A DNA stretch of 17,998 nt from CAZCBD01 sp964496755 (GCA_964496755.1 CAZCBD010000033.1:1-17998), one strand, 5' to 3'; shown: positions 8,359 to 16,470, numbered from the stretch's first letter. Notes: generated from the sequence alone by a model not told the origin. Numbers and translations are program-made.

Positions 8359-10565
8359 TAAAGACTTTCACTCACATTTGTTTGGTTTTCCATTTCATCT
8401 TGTTTAGGATACCTGATTCTTTTGTGATGTTGCCCAATAAGAATATTTAAAAAAGAAACTTTAATTTTTTTAATGTCTTCAAAAGTTAAAGGTGATTCGT
8501 CAAGTTGATTATCATCAATTCTCTGTTGAATTAAATTGTTTATCATATTTTCAATTTTTTTAGCATCCGGTTCAATCATTGAACGCACCGCAGATTCACA
8601 AGCATCAGCCAACATCACCAAAGCAGTTTCTTTGGAATTTGGTTTCGGTCCCGGATAACGGTAATCGTCAATACTAATCTTATCTTCCCCAAACACTTCT
8701 TTTGCCTTTTCATAAAAATATTTAACCACCATAGTTCCATGATGCATAGGAATAAAATTTGCCACTTCCTTTGGAAGCCTGTATTTTTCAGCAAGCTCAA
8801 TTCCTTTTAATACATGTGATATTATCAACTCGGAACTTCTATCAGGATAAATATTTTCATGCAAATTATCATTGCTCATCTGGTTTTCAACAAAAGTGAG
8901 AGGATCTACCGATTTGCCGATATCGTGATAATAGGCCCCAACTCTGGCTAAAAGCGGATTTGCATTTATAACTTCGCAAGCGGTTTCAACCATCGAGCCA
9001 ATAGTCATAGAATGGTTAAATGTTCCCGGGGCATTCCTCGCCAACTCTTTTAGCAACGGGTGATTAAAATCCGTTAATTCAAGATAAGTGAGTTCCGTAG
9101 TAATATTAAATATTCTTTCAAAAAATATGATTAGACCAAAAGTAAGAACCGGACTTATAAGCGCACCGGAAAAAGCAAATATTGAAGTATATAAAATTGA
9201 ATCCAGAGTGGCAAAACGTTCTAAACCGAAAGCCAATATACTCAACAAATAACCTAATAGAATGTAAAAGAATGAACGAAATATCTGATTTCGATTCTTG
9301 ATATCCCGCACCGTATAGGCAGCAAAAGCACCCGCAATAATATTTGTTACAACAAAAACATAATCGTTTCCTCGTAATCCCCCAATAATTAAAGCTATTA
9401 CAATTGTACCATAGAATCCGATTCTTGAATCAAAAATTATTGTTAACAGCATAGAAGCAACCGGAATTACAATTAAATATTCAACCGGAGTGTTTACATT
9501 AAGTTGTTGAATAAGGAAAGCAATGAAACTTAGGAGCAGAAAAATAATTAAGATTAATAAAATTTTATAATTATTATTTAAAATATTTTTTCTGAAAAGA
9601 AAAATATAAATTGAAAAAATGGAAAGGATCAAAATTATATGCAAGAACTTTCCAATAGTTTGTAACACTTTACCACTAAAACCCATCTCCAAAGATTTTG
9701 CCGCCCGATAAGAATCAATCTTTAATTTAGCTTCTTGCGTTACTCTATCATGTTTTGCAATTATTCTTTCATTTTCATTTACGATACCTAAATTTCTTGA
9801 TACTTTATTTTTTGCTTCGCTTTTGGCAAGGTTTGTTTGATACTCATTCAAAATATAATTTGGCTTCAAAAACTTTACTGTAATTTCTTTTACTGCCAAA
9901 TTAATCTTAGGGTTATTACTAAAATTCTCTTGTAAATAATTTTCAATAAAAATCTTTGCTGAATTAGGTGTAAAATATTTATTTTTTCTTTGGCTACGTT
10001 GATACTTACCTATTCTAATATCTATCTCATCTTTCTTAATATTCTCAAATTCTTTGTTAAGAATTCCCTTTTTGTAAATCTTATTCAACAAATAATCAGA
10101 AACACTTAATATTTCTTTTATTGTTTTATCGAATTCAAAGACAAAACTATCTTCACTTTGCAAGATTAACTTTAAGGTCGAAATAGTTTCTTTTGAAAAA
10201 ATAATAGTATCATGAGTGGAAGTTTCAAAATATGAGTTAGCTAAAATATTATTTATATTTTTTTTAAACTCCATGAACTTACGCTTTTGAAGTTTAACCA
10301 GTTCAATATCCTTTTCAAAAATCTCATTTACCTTTTCCTCAGCTAATTTTAATTCATTTTCGTACTGCTGTTCGCTTTTTAACAGAGGAAATGCTTTAGA
10401 AGCAATCAAATCGTCTTGCAACCAAATGGAACCAACTGTTACTTCAAATTCCAAAGATTCCCCTTTGGGAAACATTAAAACAATTAAAACAATCGTAGTT
10501 AAAATAAATAAAAATTTTATACGGTAACTTCTTTTAAAACTAAATTTTTGTTCAACTTCACTCAT
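8358..10565 (-). CDS. PgpH/YqfF-type 7TM-HD cyclic dinucleotide phosphodiesterase candidate
   Basis: Membrane protein of 735 residues built like Listeria PgpH, which hydrolyses cyclic di-AMP to pApA. Order seen: a signal-anchor segment (about 16-32), a large extracytoplasmic 7TMR-HDED domain (about 35-300), seven or so membrane helices (about 305-485), and a cytoplasmic HD domain. The HD metal and catalytic ligands all appear intact: H518 (NHSM), H547-D548 (HDIGK), H584, H608-H609 and D654 (LADACES). That makes an active phosphodiesterase likely. Family members outside Firmicutes are less studied, so the substrate is inferred. The gene opens the operon pgpH-xerD-glycosyltransferase, overlapping xerD by one base. 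GAAAGAG about 6 bases before the ATG can serve as ribosome site. Confidence 0.9.
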   Translation of the reverse strand: MSEVEQKFSFKRSYRIKFLFILTTIVLIVLMFPKGESLEFEVTVGSIWLQDDLIASKAFPLLKSEQQYENELKLAEEKVNEIFEKDIELVKLQKRKFMEFKKNINNILANSYFETSTHDTIIFSKETISTLKLILQSEDSFVFEFDKTIKEILSVSDYLLNKIYKKGILNKEFENIKKDEIDIRIGKYQRSQRKNKYFTPNSAKIFIENYLQENFSNNPKINLAVKEITVKFLKPNYILNEYQTNLAKSEAKNKVSRNLGIVNENERIIAKHDRVTQEAKLKIDSYRAAKSLEMGFSGKVLQTIGKFLHIILILSIFSIYIFLFRKNILNNNYKILLILIIFLLLSFIAFLIQQLNVNTPVEYLIVIPVASMLLTIIFDSRIGFYGTIVIALIIGGLRGNDYVFVVTNIIAGAFAAYTVRDIKNRNQIFRSFFYILLGYLLSILAFGLERFATLDSILYTSIFAFSGALISPVLTFGLIIFFERIFNITTELTYLELTDFNHPLLKELARNAPGTFNHSMTIGSMVETACEVINANPLLARVGAYYHDIGKSVDPLTFVENQMSNDNLHENIYPDRSSELIISHVLKGIELAEKYRLPKEVANFIPMHHGTMVVKYFYEKAKEVFGEDKISIDDYRYPGPKPNSKETALVMLADACESAVRSMIEPDAKKIENMINNLIQQRIDDNQLDESPLTFEDIKKIKVSFLNILIGQHHKRIRYPKQDEMENQTNVSESL

Positions 10566-10865
10566 AATTGCTCTTTCGACTTTAATAATTTTACGACGAT
10601 AATTTTATAAATTAATGGAACACCTAAAATAATAAAAATGCTAACGGAATAATTCTAAATTAAGTAAGAATAATCATAATAATCAAAATTAAAATAAGAG
10701 AGAAAAATAGAACTCCCCCAAATTAAACGGAAAATAGACTTTAAAATCAGATAATTTGCTTCTACAAAAAAAACCTTGAAAAAGAAGAAATCTTTTTCAA
10801 GGGAACCAATTAATATACACAGCATAAAATTTTAATTTAAATAATAAACGCCATATAAAAAACAG
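10566..10865. other. 300-base gene-free stretch
   Basis: AT-rich intergenic region between the pgpH-like start and the STAS gene stop. It holds the terminator at 10766-10802 and must contain the promoter of the pgpH-like operon. No reading frame longer than a few codons is convincing and no tRNA-like or repeat structure is seen. Candidate -7-like strings occur on the minus strand, such as TAATTTTG at 10684-10691, but they lack a properly spaced upstream element, so I do not call the promoter. Confidence 0.6.
10766..10802 (-). terminator. Rho-independent terminator after the STAS gene
   Basis: Perfect 12-base-pair inverted repeat, CCTTGAAAAAGA (10774-10785) with TCTTTTTCAAGG (10791-10802), around a five-base loop. 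On the minus strand it is followed directly by eight T residues (10766-10773). It lies 64 bases beyond the STAS gene stop and closes the long rsmB-to-STAS run. The stem is AT-rich in the middle but closed by GC pairs. Confidence 0.88.
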
Positions 10866-11222
10866 CTATGTTTGTAAATCTTTTATTGCCTCATCAACAG
10901 TATCGAATATTGGAAGAACTCTATCTAATTGTGAAATTTCAATTAAGGTTTTAACATTTTTAGAGGGATTTGCAATTCTGATTTCGCCACCATTAGATTG
11001 AAGAATCCTGAATGCTAATAAAACAGCACTTAATCCTGAACTATCACAATATTCAACTTCCGATAAATCTATAACAAATTTTTTCCATTCTTCCGTGTGC
11101 AATAGAATTGTAAATTCCCCTTTAACAATTCCGGCAATTGGTGCATCAAATCTTTTTTCTTTTAATTTAAAAATTGCAATATCATCCAATTTTTTCAATT
11201 CAAAATCTACGTTATCAACCAT
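10866..11222 (-). CDS. STAS-domain anti-sigma factor antagonist
   Basis: Single STAS domain protein of 118 residues, like SpoIIAA/RsbV. Such proteins bind an anti-sigma factor or serine kinase when unphosphorylated and release its target, and phosphorylation on a conserved serine switches them off. The switch site is visible as YCDSSGLSAVL, with S61/S62 following D60. The preceding FVIDLSEVEY strand and the NPSKNVKTLIEISQLDRVLPIFDT C-terminal half are standard for the fold. No partner kinase or phosphatase gene is nearby, so the regulated target is unknown. It sits 84 bases after the 176-aa gene, the widest gap of the rsmB run, and has its own possible promoter in that gap and a strong terminator behind it. 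GGAATGG before the ATG is a weak ribosome site. Confidence 0.9.
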   Translation of the reverse strand: MVDNVDFELKKLDDIAIFKLKEKRFDAPIAGIVKGEFTILLHTEEWKKFVIDLSEVEYCDSSGLSAVLLAFRILQSNGGEIRIANPSKNVKTLIEISQLDRVLPIFDTVDEAIKDLQT

Positions 11223-11281
11223 TTTACCATTCCATAAATTTTGTTTACAATTATCAATAAAATAACAACAATTTTATTTAA

Positions 11282-11310
11282 ATGATACCTTTATTTATTG
11301 ACTTAGTTAA
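11282..11310 (-). promoter_or_regulatory. Candidate sigma70-like promoter for the STAS gene
   Basis: Minus strand reads TTAACT (11310-11305), 17 bases, then TATCAT (11287-11282), matching 4/6 and 5/6 of the -35 and -10 consensus with ideal spacing. Predicted start near 11275 gives a leader of about 53 bases. The -35 overlaps the stop codon of the upstream 176-aa gene. In AT-rich DNA such matches arise by chance, and whether this host uses this consensus is unknown. Confidence 0.33.
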
Positions 11311-11837
11311 AACATTTTCAAAGCATTTAACAATTTAGGATAAAATAAATCAACATCAGATTCATTCAAATTTATAATCATATTATAAAAATCCACACCT
11401 TCTTTTTGGATTCCGATTTTATATTTTGCATTTGTTACTTTCGTTACAATTCCATAAAAATCATTTTCATTTTTAATACTTAAATCAATTGTAACATCAA
11501 ATTTTTTCAATTTTATTCTTTTCAATAAATTTGGCGTGGGAAAGTTCAACTTTGAAATATCTTCATAAGTATATACCAAGGTTTTAAACTTATAAGCTGA
11601 TTCTACTCTGCTGGCTTTGTCTATTGAACAAAATAAAGTAATATCTTTCCCAATAGAATTAAGATAGCGAGGAATATCGAGACTATTATTAAACTCCGAA
11701 TTTTCATCAGGCATTAATAATAAAAAAGAATTGGAAGAATTAAAAAAATTGTTAAATTTTAATTTTGGCGATTCCCCTTTTAAAAATTTTCTTTTAATTA
11801 GAAAAGAACGAAATATTTTTTTTATACCTTTAATCAT
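11307..11837 (-). CDS. Conserved-looking hypothetical protein (176 aa), heptosyltransferase N-domain-like
   Basis: I do not recognise this protein with certainty. It has no signal peptide or membrane helix. The first 25 residues are strongly basic (MIKGIKKIFRSFLIKRKF), then comes an alpha/beta pattern: SFLLLMPDE (37-45), DIPRYLNSIGKDITLFCS (54-71), KKFDVTIDLS (111-120) and AKYKIGIQKEG (137-147). The strand FDVTIDLS followed some 20 residues later by AKYKIG recalls the N-terminal Rossmann half of family 9 heptosyltransferases, and small proteins of this size (DUF6913-like) occur in Bacteroidota. Both resemblances are from memory. It lacks the C-terminal donor-binding half of a real heptosyltransferase. 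Its ATG lies 8 bases inside the end of ligA, so translation is probably coupled to the ligase. It is expected to be cytoplasmic and possibly membrane- or nucleic acid-associated through its basic start. Confidence 0.7.
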   Translation of the reverse strand: MIKGIKKIFRSFLIKRKFLKGESPKLKFNNFFNSSNSFLLLMPDENSEFNNSLDIPRYLNSIGKDITLFCSIDKASRVESAYKFKTLVYTYEDISKLNFPTPNLLKRIKLKKFDVTIDLSIKNENDFYGIVTKVTNAKYKIGIQKEGVDFYNMIINLNESDVDLFYPKLLNALKMF

Positions 11838-13842
11838 TTTTTATCATTTCCAAAAATTCCTTTTGTAAAATAACTTTAACTCCCAACTCATTAGCTTTAT
11901 TTAGTTTAGAGCCTGCATTTTCTCCTGCAATTAGGTAATCTGTTTTCTTACTGATTGACGATGAAACTTTTCCACCGTTTTTAATTACCAATTCCTTTGC
12001 TTCCTCTCTTTTCATTCCATCTAAAGTTCCTGTTATTACAAAGGTTTTTCCATTTAATAAGTTTTTAATTGAATTGTCGGATTTAAGCTCTAACTGAACT
12101 CCGGAATCGAAAAGCTTTTTTATCAAAACCTTATTCTTTTCATCCCTGAAAAAGCTCATTAAACTCTCGTAAACACTTGGACCAATATCATGTATTTTTT
12201 CCAAATCCTCTTTTGAAGCATTTTCTAAATTTTCCAACGATTTAAATTCCGAAGAAAGTTTTGCCGCTACACCTTCACCAATATGCCTTATGCCTAAAGC
12301 ATATAATACTTTGGGAAAAGATTTATTTTTAGAATCTTCAATTGAAGCCAATAAGTTTTCAATGCTTTTTTCGCCATAACCTTCAAGGTTAATTAATTTA
12401 TCTTTAAACTTTTTAAGTTCAAATATATCAGATACATCCTTCAAATATCCCAGATCAACCAATTTTGAAATAAAGGCTTCACCTAATCCTTCAATATTCA
12501 TTGCCTTTCTTGAAGCAAAGTGTTCAATTTGTGCTTTAACTTTAGCAGGACAACGAACATTCTCACAATAAATTGCAACTTCATTTTCTTTAATTAGAAC
12601 AGGGTTTTTACAAATAGGACAATATTGCGGCGGGGTTACTATTTCCTGTCCGGCACTTCTGTTTTCAAGTACTACAGAAACAATTTTAGGTATTACATCC
12701 CCTCCTTTTTCAATAATTACAGTATCGCCTACCCTAATATCTTTTCTCTTTATTTCATCATAATTATGAAGTGTTGCACGGCTTATTGTTGACCCTTCAA
12801 GTTTTACCGGTTCCAATTCTGCAACCGGAGTTATTATTCCTGTTCGCCCAACTTGCCAAGTTATCTTATTTAATTTTGTTTGAACCTGAACAGCTTTAAA
12901 CTTGAAAGCTGTTGCCCATTTGGGAGATTTTAGATTTGCTCCTAACTTATTCTGATATTCAAAATTATTTACTTTTATAACTACACCGTCTATTTCATAT
13001 GGTAAGTCTTTTCGATGTTCTTCCCAATAGGAACAAAACTCAAAAACTTCTTTAATGGATGAGCAAATTTTATAATTAGGATTAACATTAAAACCCAATT
13101 GAGATAAAAACTTTAAGCTACCGGCATGAGTTTTAACGTTACTTGAATCACCTAATAAGTAATAAACAAAAATATCCAATGGTCTTTTTGCCACTTCTTT
13201 GGGGTCCAAAAGTTTTATTGTACCTGCAGTAAAATTTCTGGGATTGGCAAATTGTTTTTCTCCGGCTAATTCTCTTTCATAATTCAATTTATTAAAATCA
13301 TTGATACGAATAAAAATTTCGCCCCTGAGTTCGAAATCAGAAATATCGTCAGTTTGAACTTCCTTCGGTAAACTTCTAATTGTCTTGATATTATTAGTTA
13401 TTTCTTCACCAACAGTTCCATCGCCACGGGTTACTGCTCGAACAAATTTATTATTTTCATAAATCAGACTAACCGATACTCCATCTATTTTTAATTCGCA
13501 TACATATTCTATTTCATTATTGCCCAATTCATCCTTGATTAAGCTTTTAATTTGTTTATCAAAATTCAGCAATTCATCCTTACTGTAAGTATTCGATAAA
13601 CTAAGCATTGGTGTTTTATGAGCAACCGCCCGAAAAGTATTTGCTAAATCCGAACCAATTTTTTTTGCGGGAGAATTTGGATCATTAAATTGAGGAAATT
13701 CCTTTTCAAGCTTTTCAAGTTCCTTCAATAATTGATCGTACTCAAAATCGGAAATTTCCGGATTTGCTTCAACATAATATAAAAAATTGTGTTTATTAAT
13801 TTTATTGCGAAGTTCTTTAATTCTTTGTTTAATTCTTTCCAT
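11830..13842 (-). CDS. ligA: NAD+-dependent DNA ligase
   Basis: Seals nicks with 5'-phosphate and 3'-OH in replication and repair, using NAD+ as adenylate donor. The 670-residue length is typical. The domain order is complete: Ia NAD-binding segment (1-65, with NFLYYVE), adenylation domain with catalytic K118 in KIDG (118-121), GEIF and DGVVIK nucleotidyltransferase motifs (174-177 and 285-290), the OB fold (about 318-400), a four-cysteine zinc finger (C408, C411, C426, C431), helix-hairpin-helix repeats (about 440-580) and a C-terminal BRCT domain (about 594-670, FVITGTLDGMKR). Nothing essential is missing. The ATG is 2 bases after the rodZ-like stop with AAAGGA upstream, and the 3' end overlaps the next gene by 8 bases. 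Confidence 0.97.
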   Translation of the reverse strand: MERIKQRIKELRNKINKHNFLYYVEANPEISDFEYDQLLKELEKLEKEFPQFNDPNSPAKKIGSDLANTFRAVAHKTPMLSLSNTYSKDELLNFDKQIKSLIKDELGNNEIEYVCELKIDGVSVSLIYENNKFVRAVTRGDGTVGEEITNNIKTIRSLPKEVQTDDISDFELRGEIFIRINDFNKLNYERELAGEKQFANPRNFTAGTIKLLDPKEVAKRPLDIFVYYLLGDSSNVKTHAGSLKFLSQLGFNVNPNYKICSSIKEVFEFCSYWEEHRKDLPYEIDGVVIKVNNFEYQNKLGANLKSPKWATAFKFKAVQVQTKLNKITWQVGRTGIITPVAELEPVKLEGSTISRATLHNYDEIKRKDIRVGDTVIIEKGGDVIPKIVSVVLENRSAGQEIVTPPQYCPICKNPVLIKENEVAIYCENVRCPAKVKAQIEHFASRKAMNIEGLGEAFISKLVDLGYLKDVSDIFELKKFKDKLINLEGYGEKSIENLLASIEDSKNKSFPKVLYALGIRHIGEGVAAKLSSEFKSLENLENASKEDLEKIHDIGPSVYESLMSFFRDEKNKVLIKKLFDSGVQLELKSDNSIKNLLNGKTFVITGTLDGMKREEAKELVIKNGGKVSSSISKKTDYLIAGENAGSKLNKANELGVKVILQKEFLEMIKND

Positions 13843-13844
13843 TA

Positions 13845-14663
13845 TTAGAATTTTCCTTTGGAAATTCCATTTGCCTTAATTATTATATTTCTTCTTGCAT
13901 TTTTTGGGCCTGTAAAATTTAACTTTTTGTTATTTAAGTAAAATTCCACTCCTGCAGCATTTCCTACAACTACATCAAACAATTTAGCAGCTTTAATTTT
14001 CTTTTCACGATTAGGATACATTATAAAATCAAAATTAACCGTTCTATCCAAAGTAACACCCACCCAACAAGTATCAATCGATTTTATTGTTAATAACAAA
14101 GAATCGATTGCAATAACCGAGTCTGTTTTTTCTTCTTGCAGCACTTCAAATCTATCATTCTTTTCATTTATAATTTCTTCTATCGGTGTTTCCTTAATTA
14201 TTTCGGGCTCGGAAGAAGAAAAGAAAGCAAAATAAACTATTAGAGCAGCCACAATAAATAAAGCCGAATAAACAAAGAATAGAATTTGCGAATTATTGAA
14301 CTTATTTTCGGGAACTCGCGACTCATTAGAAAGCGGAGCGGAAAATTCTTTTTTAATTTCATTAGCAGCTTTTTCTTCAGAAGTTTGCTCAATGCTTTCA
14401 GCTTCTTCTTCTGATTTTCCGTTTTTAGCTAATTCATATTTTTTCAAAGTAACATCACCATCCAAACCTATGTTCTGGGCATATTCCTTGATAAAAGCTC
14501 TAATATAAACTTCGGGCATAATTTGAAAATTTGCATCTTCAATAGCCTGTAAAAATCTTAAATCAATTCTTGTTTGATTGTGAATACTTTGCAAAGTAAT
14601 ATCTTTTTGTTCACGTATTTGCTTTAACTCGGCAGCAAAATTTTTTAAATACTCATTATTCAT
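13845..14663 (-). CDS. RodZ-like HTH / DUF4115 membrane protein
   Basis: Bitopic protein of 272 residues with the architecture of RodZ, which links the MreB cytoskeleton to the cell wall machinery in rod-shaped bacteria. Seen: an N-terminal Cro/C1-type helix-turn-helix (about 8-70, LKQIREQKDITLQSIHNQTRI, then FIKEYAQNIGLD), an acidic linker (84-120), one membrane helix (126-148), a second acidic linker, and a C-terminal beta domain of DUF4115 type (about 188-262, with CWVGVTLD and IKAAKLFDVVVGNAAGVEFYLN). It lies between rsmB and ligA with gaps of 6 and 2 bases, so it is cotranscribed with housekeeping genes. No mreB is in view. A transcriptional role for the HTH is possible but less likely given the C-terminal domain. 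Confidence 0.82.
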   Translation of the reverse strand: MNNEYLKNFAAELKQIREQKDITLQSIHNQTRIDLRFLQAIEDANFQIMPEVYIRAFIKEYAQNIGLDGDVTLKKYELAKNGKSEEEAESIEQTSEEKAANEIKKEFSAPLSNESRVPENKFNNSQILFFVYSALFIVAALIVYFAFFSSSEPEIIKETPIEEIINEKNDRFEVLQEEKTDSVIAIDSLLLTIKSIDTCWVGVTLDRTVNFDFIMYPNREKKIKAAKLFDVVVGNAAGVEFYLNNKKLNFTGPKNARRNIIIKANGISKGKF

Positions 14664-14669
14664 TTTTCA

Positions 14670-16037
14670 TTAGTCTATTTTTTTTAATTTAGCAGCAAAA
14701 GCCCCATCAATTTTATGAACATTCGGAAAAGTTTGAACACAATTATTTTCATCAATCAAATTTTCCGAAAATCTAGATGAAGCATTTATTAATTCAAAGT
14801 TATCATGTTTTTGTAAAAATTTATTTACAATATTCCAATTTTCATCTTTATCAATTGAACAAGTACTGTAAACAATATAACCATTTTTCCTTACTAACGT
14901 AGCAGCCTTCTGAAGAATTCTAAGTTGCAAATCATTTAATTTTTTTAATTCCCCAAGATATCTTTTCCATTTAATATCAGGCTTCTTTGTTAAAGTTCCC
15001 AAGCCCGAACAAGGTACATCAGCCAAAATTTTATCAAATTTATCATTATCATTAAAATCCATCAAATCTACAGCAACGGTTTTAACTATATTAACTCCCA
15101 ATCGTTTCATATTTTGACGAAGCATTTCCAAACGTCCATCATACAAATCCAAAGCTACTATTTCACCTTTATTTTTCATCAAATCCGCTAAAAATGAAGT
15201 TTTACCTCCCGGAGCCGCACACATATCCAAAACTCTTTCTCCGGGTTGGGGATCTAAAAATTTTACACTAAAAGCAGTACTTTCATCTTGAATTGTTAAA
15301 TAGCCTTTTTTAAAATATGCCCAATCTTGAATATTAGATAAGTTTTGTAAATGTAAATACTCATCAAAATACTTACTTTCATGAAATTTTATTTCAACTT
15401 GTTTTAATAGTTTTTTCAACTCGGGCTTATTTGTTTTTATTTTGTTTACTCTGAGAGAAATTGAAGGTTTTGCGTTATTAGCTTGAAGAAGCGATTCGGT
15501 AAATTCTTCACCGTATTGCTTAAGCCATCTTTTAACCAACCAAATTGGATGCGAATAAAAAGCGCTTAAAAATTGAATTAGATTTTCATTCCTATCCGGG
15601 AAGCGAATATTTTCTTTATTTCTAATTATATTACGTAAAACAGCATTCGTTAAATCAGCCGATTTTTTACCTTGAATCTTTTTTACAAATTCAACAGATT
15701 CATTAATCGCAGCATAAGTGGGAATTTTATCCAAAAAAAGAATCTGATAAAGTCCGACGCGCATTGCATTCTTTACATTCGGAATACATTTTACGTACAT
15801 ACCTTTATAAAATCCTGTCAGAATCCAATCCAAATAACCAAGTTGACGAATAACACCATGAACAATTTCAAATAACAATGCTTTATCTACGGAAGAGAGT
15901 TGAGAATGACGCATTTCAGCATCTAATAATTTATCTAAATAAGCATCTGTTCTTTCAATTCTGTTCAAAATTTTTACGGCAATCCCTCTTACGCCAACAT
16001 AAAGATTTTTTACTTTGGTTTCTTTAATTTTTTCCAC
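14670..16037 (-). CDS. rsmB: 16S rRNA (cytosine967-C5)-methyltransferase RsmB
   Basis: Transfers a methyl group from S-adenosylmethionine to C5 of a cytosine in 16S rRNA (C967 in E. coli numbering). The 455 residues comprise a NusB-like RNA-binding domain (about 12-150) and a Rossmann methyltransferase domain. The SAM loop is VLDMCAAPGGKT (269-280), PCSGLGTL (342-349) provides C343, and VYSTCSIDKDEN (389-400) provides C393, corresponding to the two cysteines used by RNA m5C methyltransferases. The start is GTG at 16037, supported by AAAGG 6 bases upstream. The first internal ATG (residue 42) would delete part of the RNA-binding domain. It leads the rsmB-rodZ-like-ligA run. Another Nop2/Sun family specificity is possible, but the NusB-like domain favours RsmB. 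Confidence 0.93.
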   Translation of the reverse strand: MEKIKETKVKNLYVGVRGIAVKILNRIERTDAYLDKLLDAEMRHSQLSSVDKALLFEIVHGVIRQLGYLDWILTGFYKGMYVKCIPNVKNAMRVGLYQILFLDKIPTYAAINESVEFVKKIQGKKSADLTNAVLRNIIRNKENIRFPDRNENLIQFLSAFYSHPIWLVKRWLKQYGEEFTESLLQANNAKPSISLRVNKIKTNKPELKKLLKQVEIKFHESKYFDEYLHLQNLSNIQDWAYFKKGYLTIQDESTAFSVKFLDPQPGERVLDMCAAPGGKTSFLADLMKNKGEIVALDLYDGRLEMLRQNMKRLGVNIVKTVAVDLMDFNDNDKFDKILADVPCSGLGTLTKKPDIKWKRYLGELKKLNDLQLRILQKAATLVRKNGYIVYSTCSIDKDENWNIVNKFLQKHDNFELINASSRFSENLIDENNCVQTFPNVHKIDGAFAAKLKKID

Positions 16038-16116
16038 AAAATGCCTTTAGAAATATCAATTATTGAACATAAATAAATTATAAAATAAACAAATTATTTA
16101 ACTTAAATCAAAAATA

Positions 16117-16145
16117 AGTATAATGAAATTTTCATTTTCAGGCAA
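16117..16145 (-). promoter_or_regulatory. Candidate sigma70-like promoter for rsmB
   Basis: Minus strand reads TTGCCT (16145-16140), a 17-base spacer, then TATACT (16122-16117): 4/6 and 5/6 consensus matches. Predicted start near 16110 leaves a leader of roughly 70 bases before the rsmB GTG. The -35 abuts the T-tract of the rpmE terminator, giving a compact terminator-promoter junction. It is supported only by the motif match and position. Confidence 0.38.
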
Positions 16146-16173
16146 AAAAAAAGGCAGCAAAGAATGCTGCCTT
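16144..16173 (-). terminator. Rho-independent terminator after rpmE
   Basis: Perfect 9-base-pair inverted repeat, AAGGCAGCA (16151-16159) with TGCTGCCTT (16165-16173), around loop AAGAA. On the minus strand it runs into a nine-T tract. It lies about 20 bases after the rpmE stop and separates rpmE from the rsmB run. It is the GC-richest stem in the window. Confidence 0.93.
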
Positions 16174-16192
16174 ATAAATAAAACAATAAAAT

Positions 16193-16402
16193 TTAATTCG
16201 AAGATTTAATGCCATACTTCCTATTGAATTTCTCAACTCTACCGGTTGAATCAACCATTTTATGTTTGCCTGTAAAAAACGGATGACATTCGGAACATAT
16301 TTCCAATTTAATTTGAGAAACTGTTGATCTTGTGTAAAAAGTATTTCCACAAACACAGCTAACTTCGCATTTTTTATAATCAGGATGAATATCTTTTTTC
16401 AT
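16193..16402 (-). CDS. rpmE: 50S ribosomal protein L31 (zinc-binding type)
   Basis: Ribosomal large-subunit protein that bridges to the small subunit. The 69-residue product begins MKKDIHPDYKKCEV, the classic L31 start, and holds the four zinc ligands C16, C18, C37 and C40 (CVC and CSEC), so it is the zinc-containing form. The FFTGKHKMVDSTGRVEKFNRKYG tail is typical. A GTG at 16408 would add two residues, but it overlaps the Shine-Dalgarno AGGAAGTGG, which sits about 5 bases before the ATG at 16402 and decides the start. The gene appears monocistronic, with a 68-base gap from the anti-sigma stop and a terminator behind it. Confidence 0.97.
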   Translation of the reverse strand: MKKDIHPDYKKCEVSCVCGNTFYTRSTVSQIKLEICSECHPFFTGKHKMVDSTGRVEKFNRKYGIKSSN

Positions 16403-16430
16403 TTCCACTTCCTTGTTAAAATTTAGATTT

Positions 16431-16461
16431 TAAAGTTAAAAAACTTTTATAATAATTTCAA
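16431..16461 (-). promoter_or_regulatory. Candidate rpmE promoter
   Basis: Minus strand has TTG (16461-16459), 20 bases, then TAACTTTA (16438-16431), one mismatch from the Bacteroidota TAnnTTTG box with a usable spacing. A small inverted repeat, AAAGTT/AACTTT (16432-16447), overlaps the -7-like element. Only motif and position support it. Confidence 0.27.
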
Positions 16462-16470
16462 CTTTTCAGT

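Noticed and set aside
8615..8800. Minus-strand open frame of 61 codons within the pgpH-like gene
   Set aside because: It overlaps the HD domain in another frame and gives a meaningless translation.
10615..10760. AT-rich stretch considered as a small RNA, attachment site or repeat array
   Set aside because: No regularly spaced repeats, no stable stem and no tRNA-like end are seen. The repeated AAT-type strings are ordinary for this base composition.
16138..16356. Alternative minus-strand frame covering rpmE and its terminator
   Set aside because: The rpmE frame encodes an unmistakable L31. This frame reads through the terminator hairpin and ends in low-complexity Phe/Ala.
16432..16447. AAAGTT/AACTTT inverted repeat considered as a terminator for the anti-sigma gene
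   Set aside because: It is only six weak base pairs, without GC content or a following T-tract on the minus strand. It may be an operator or chance.
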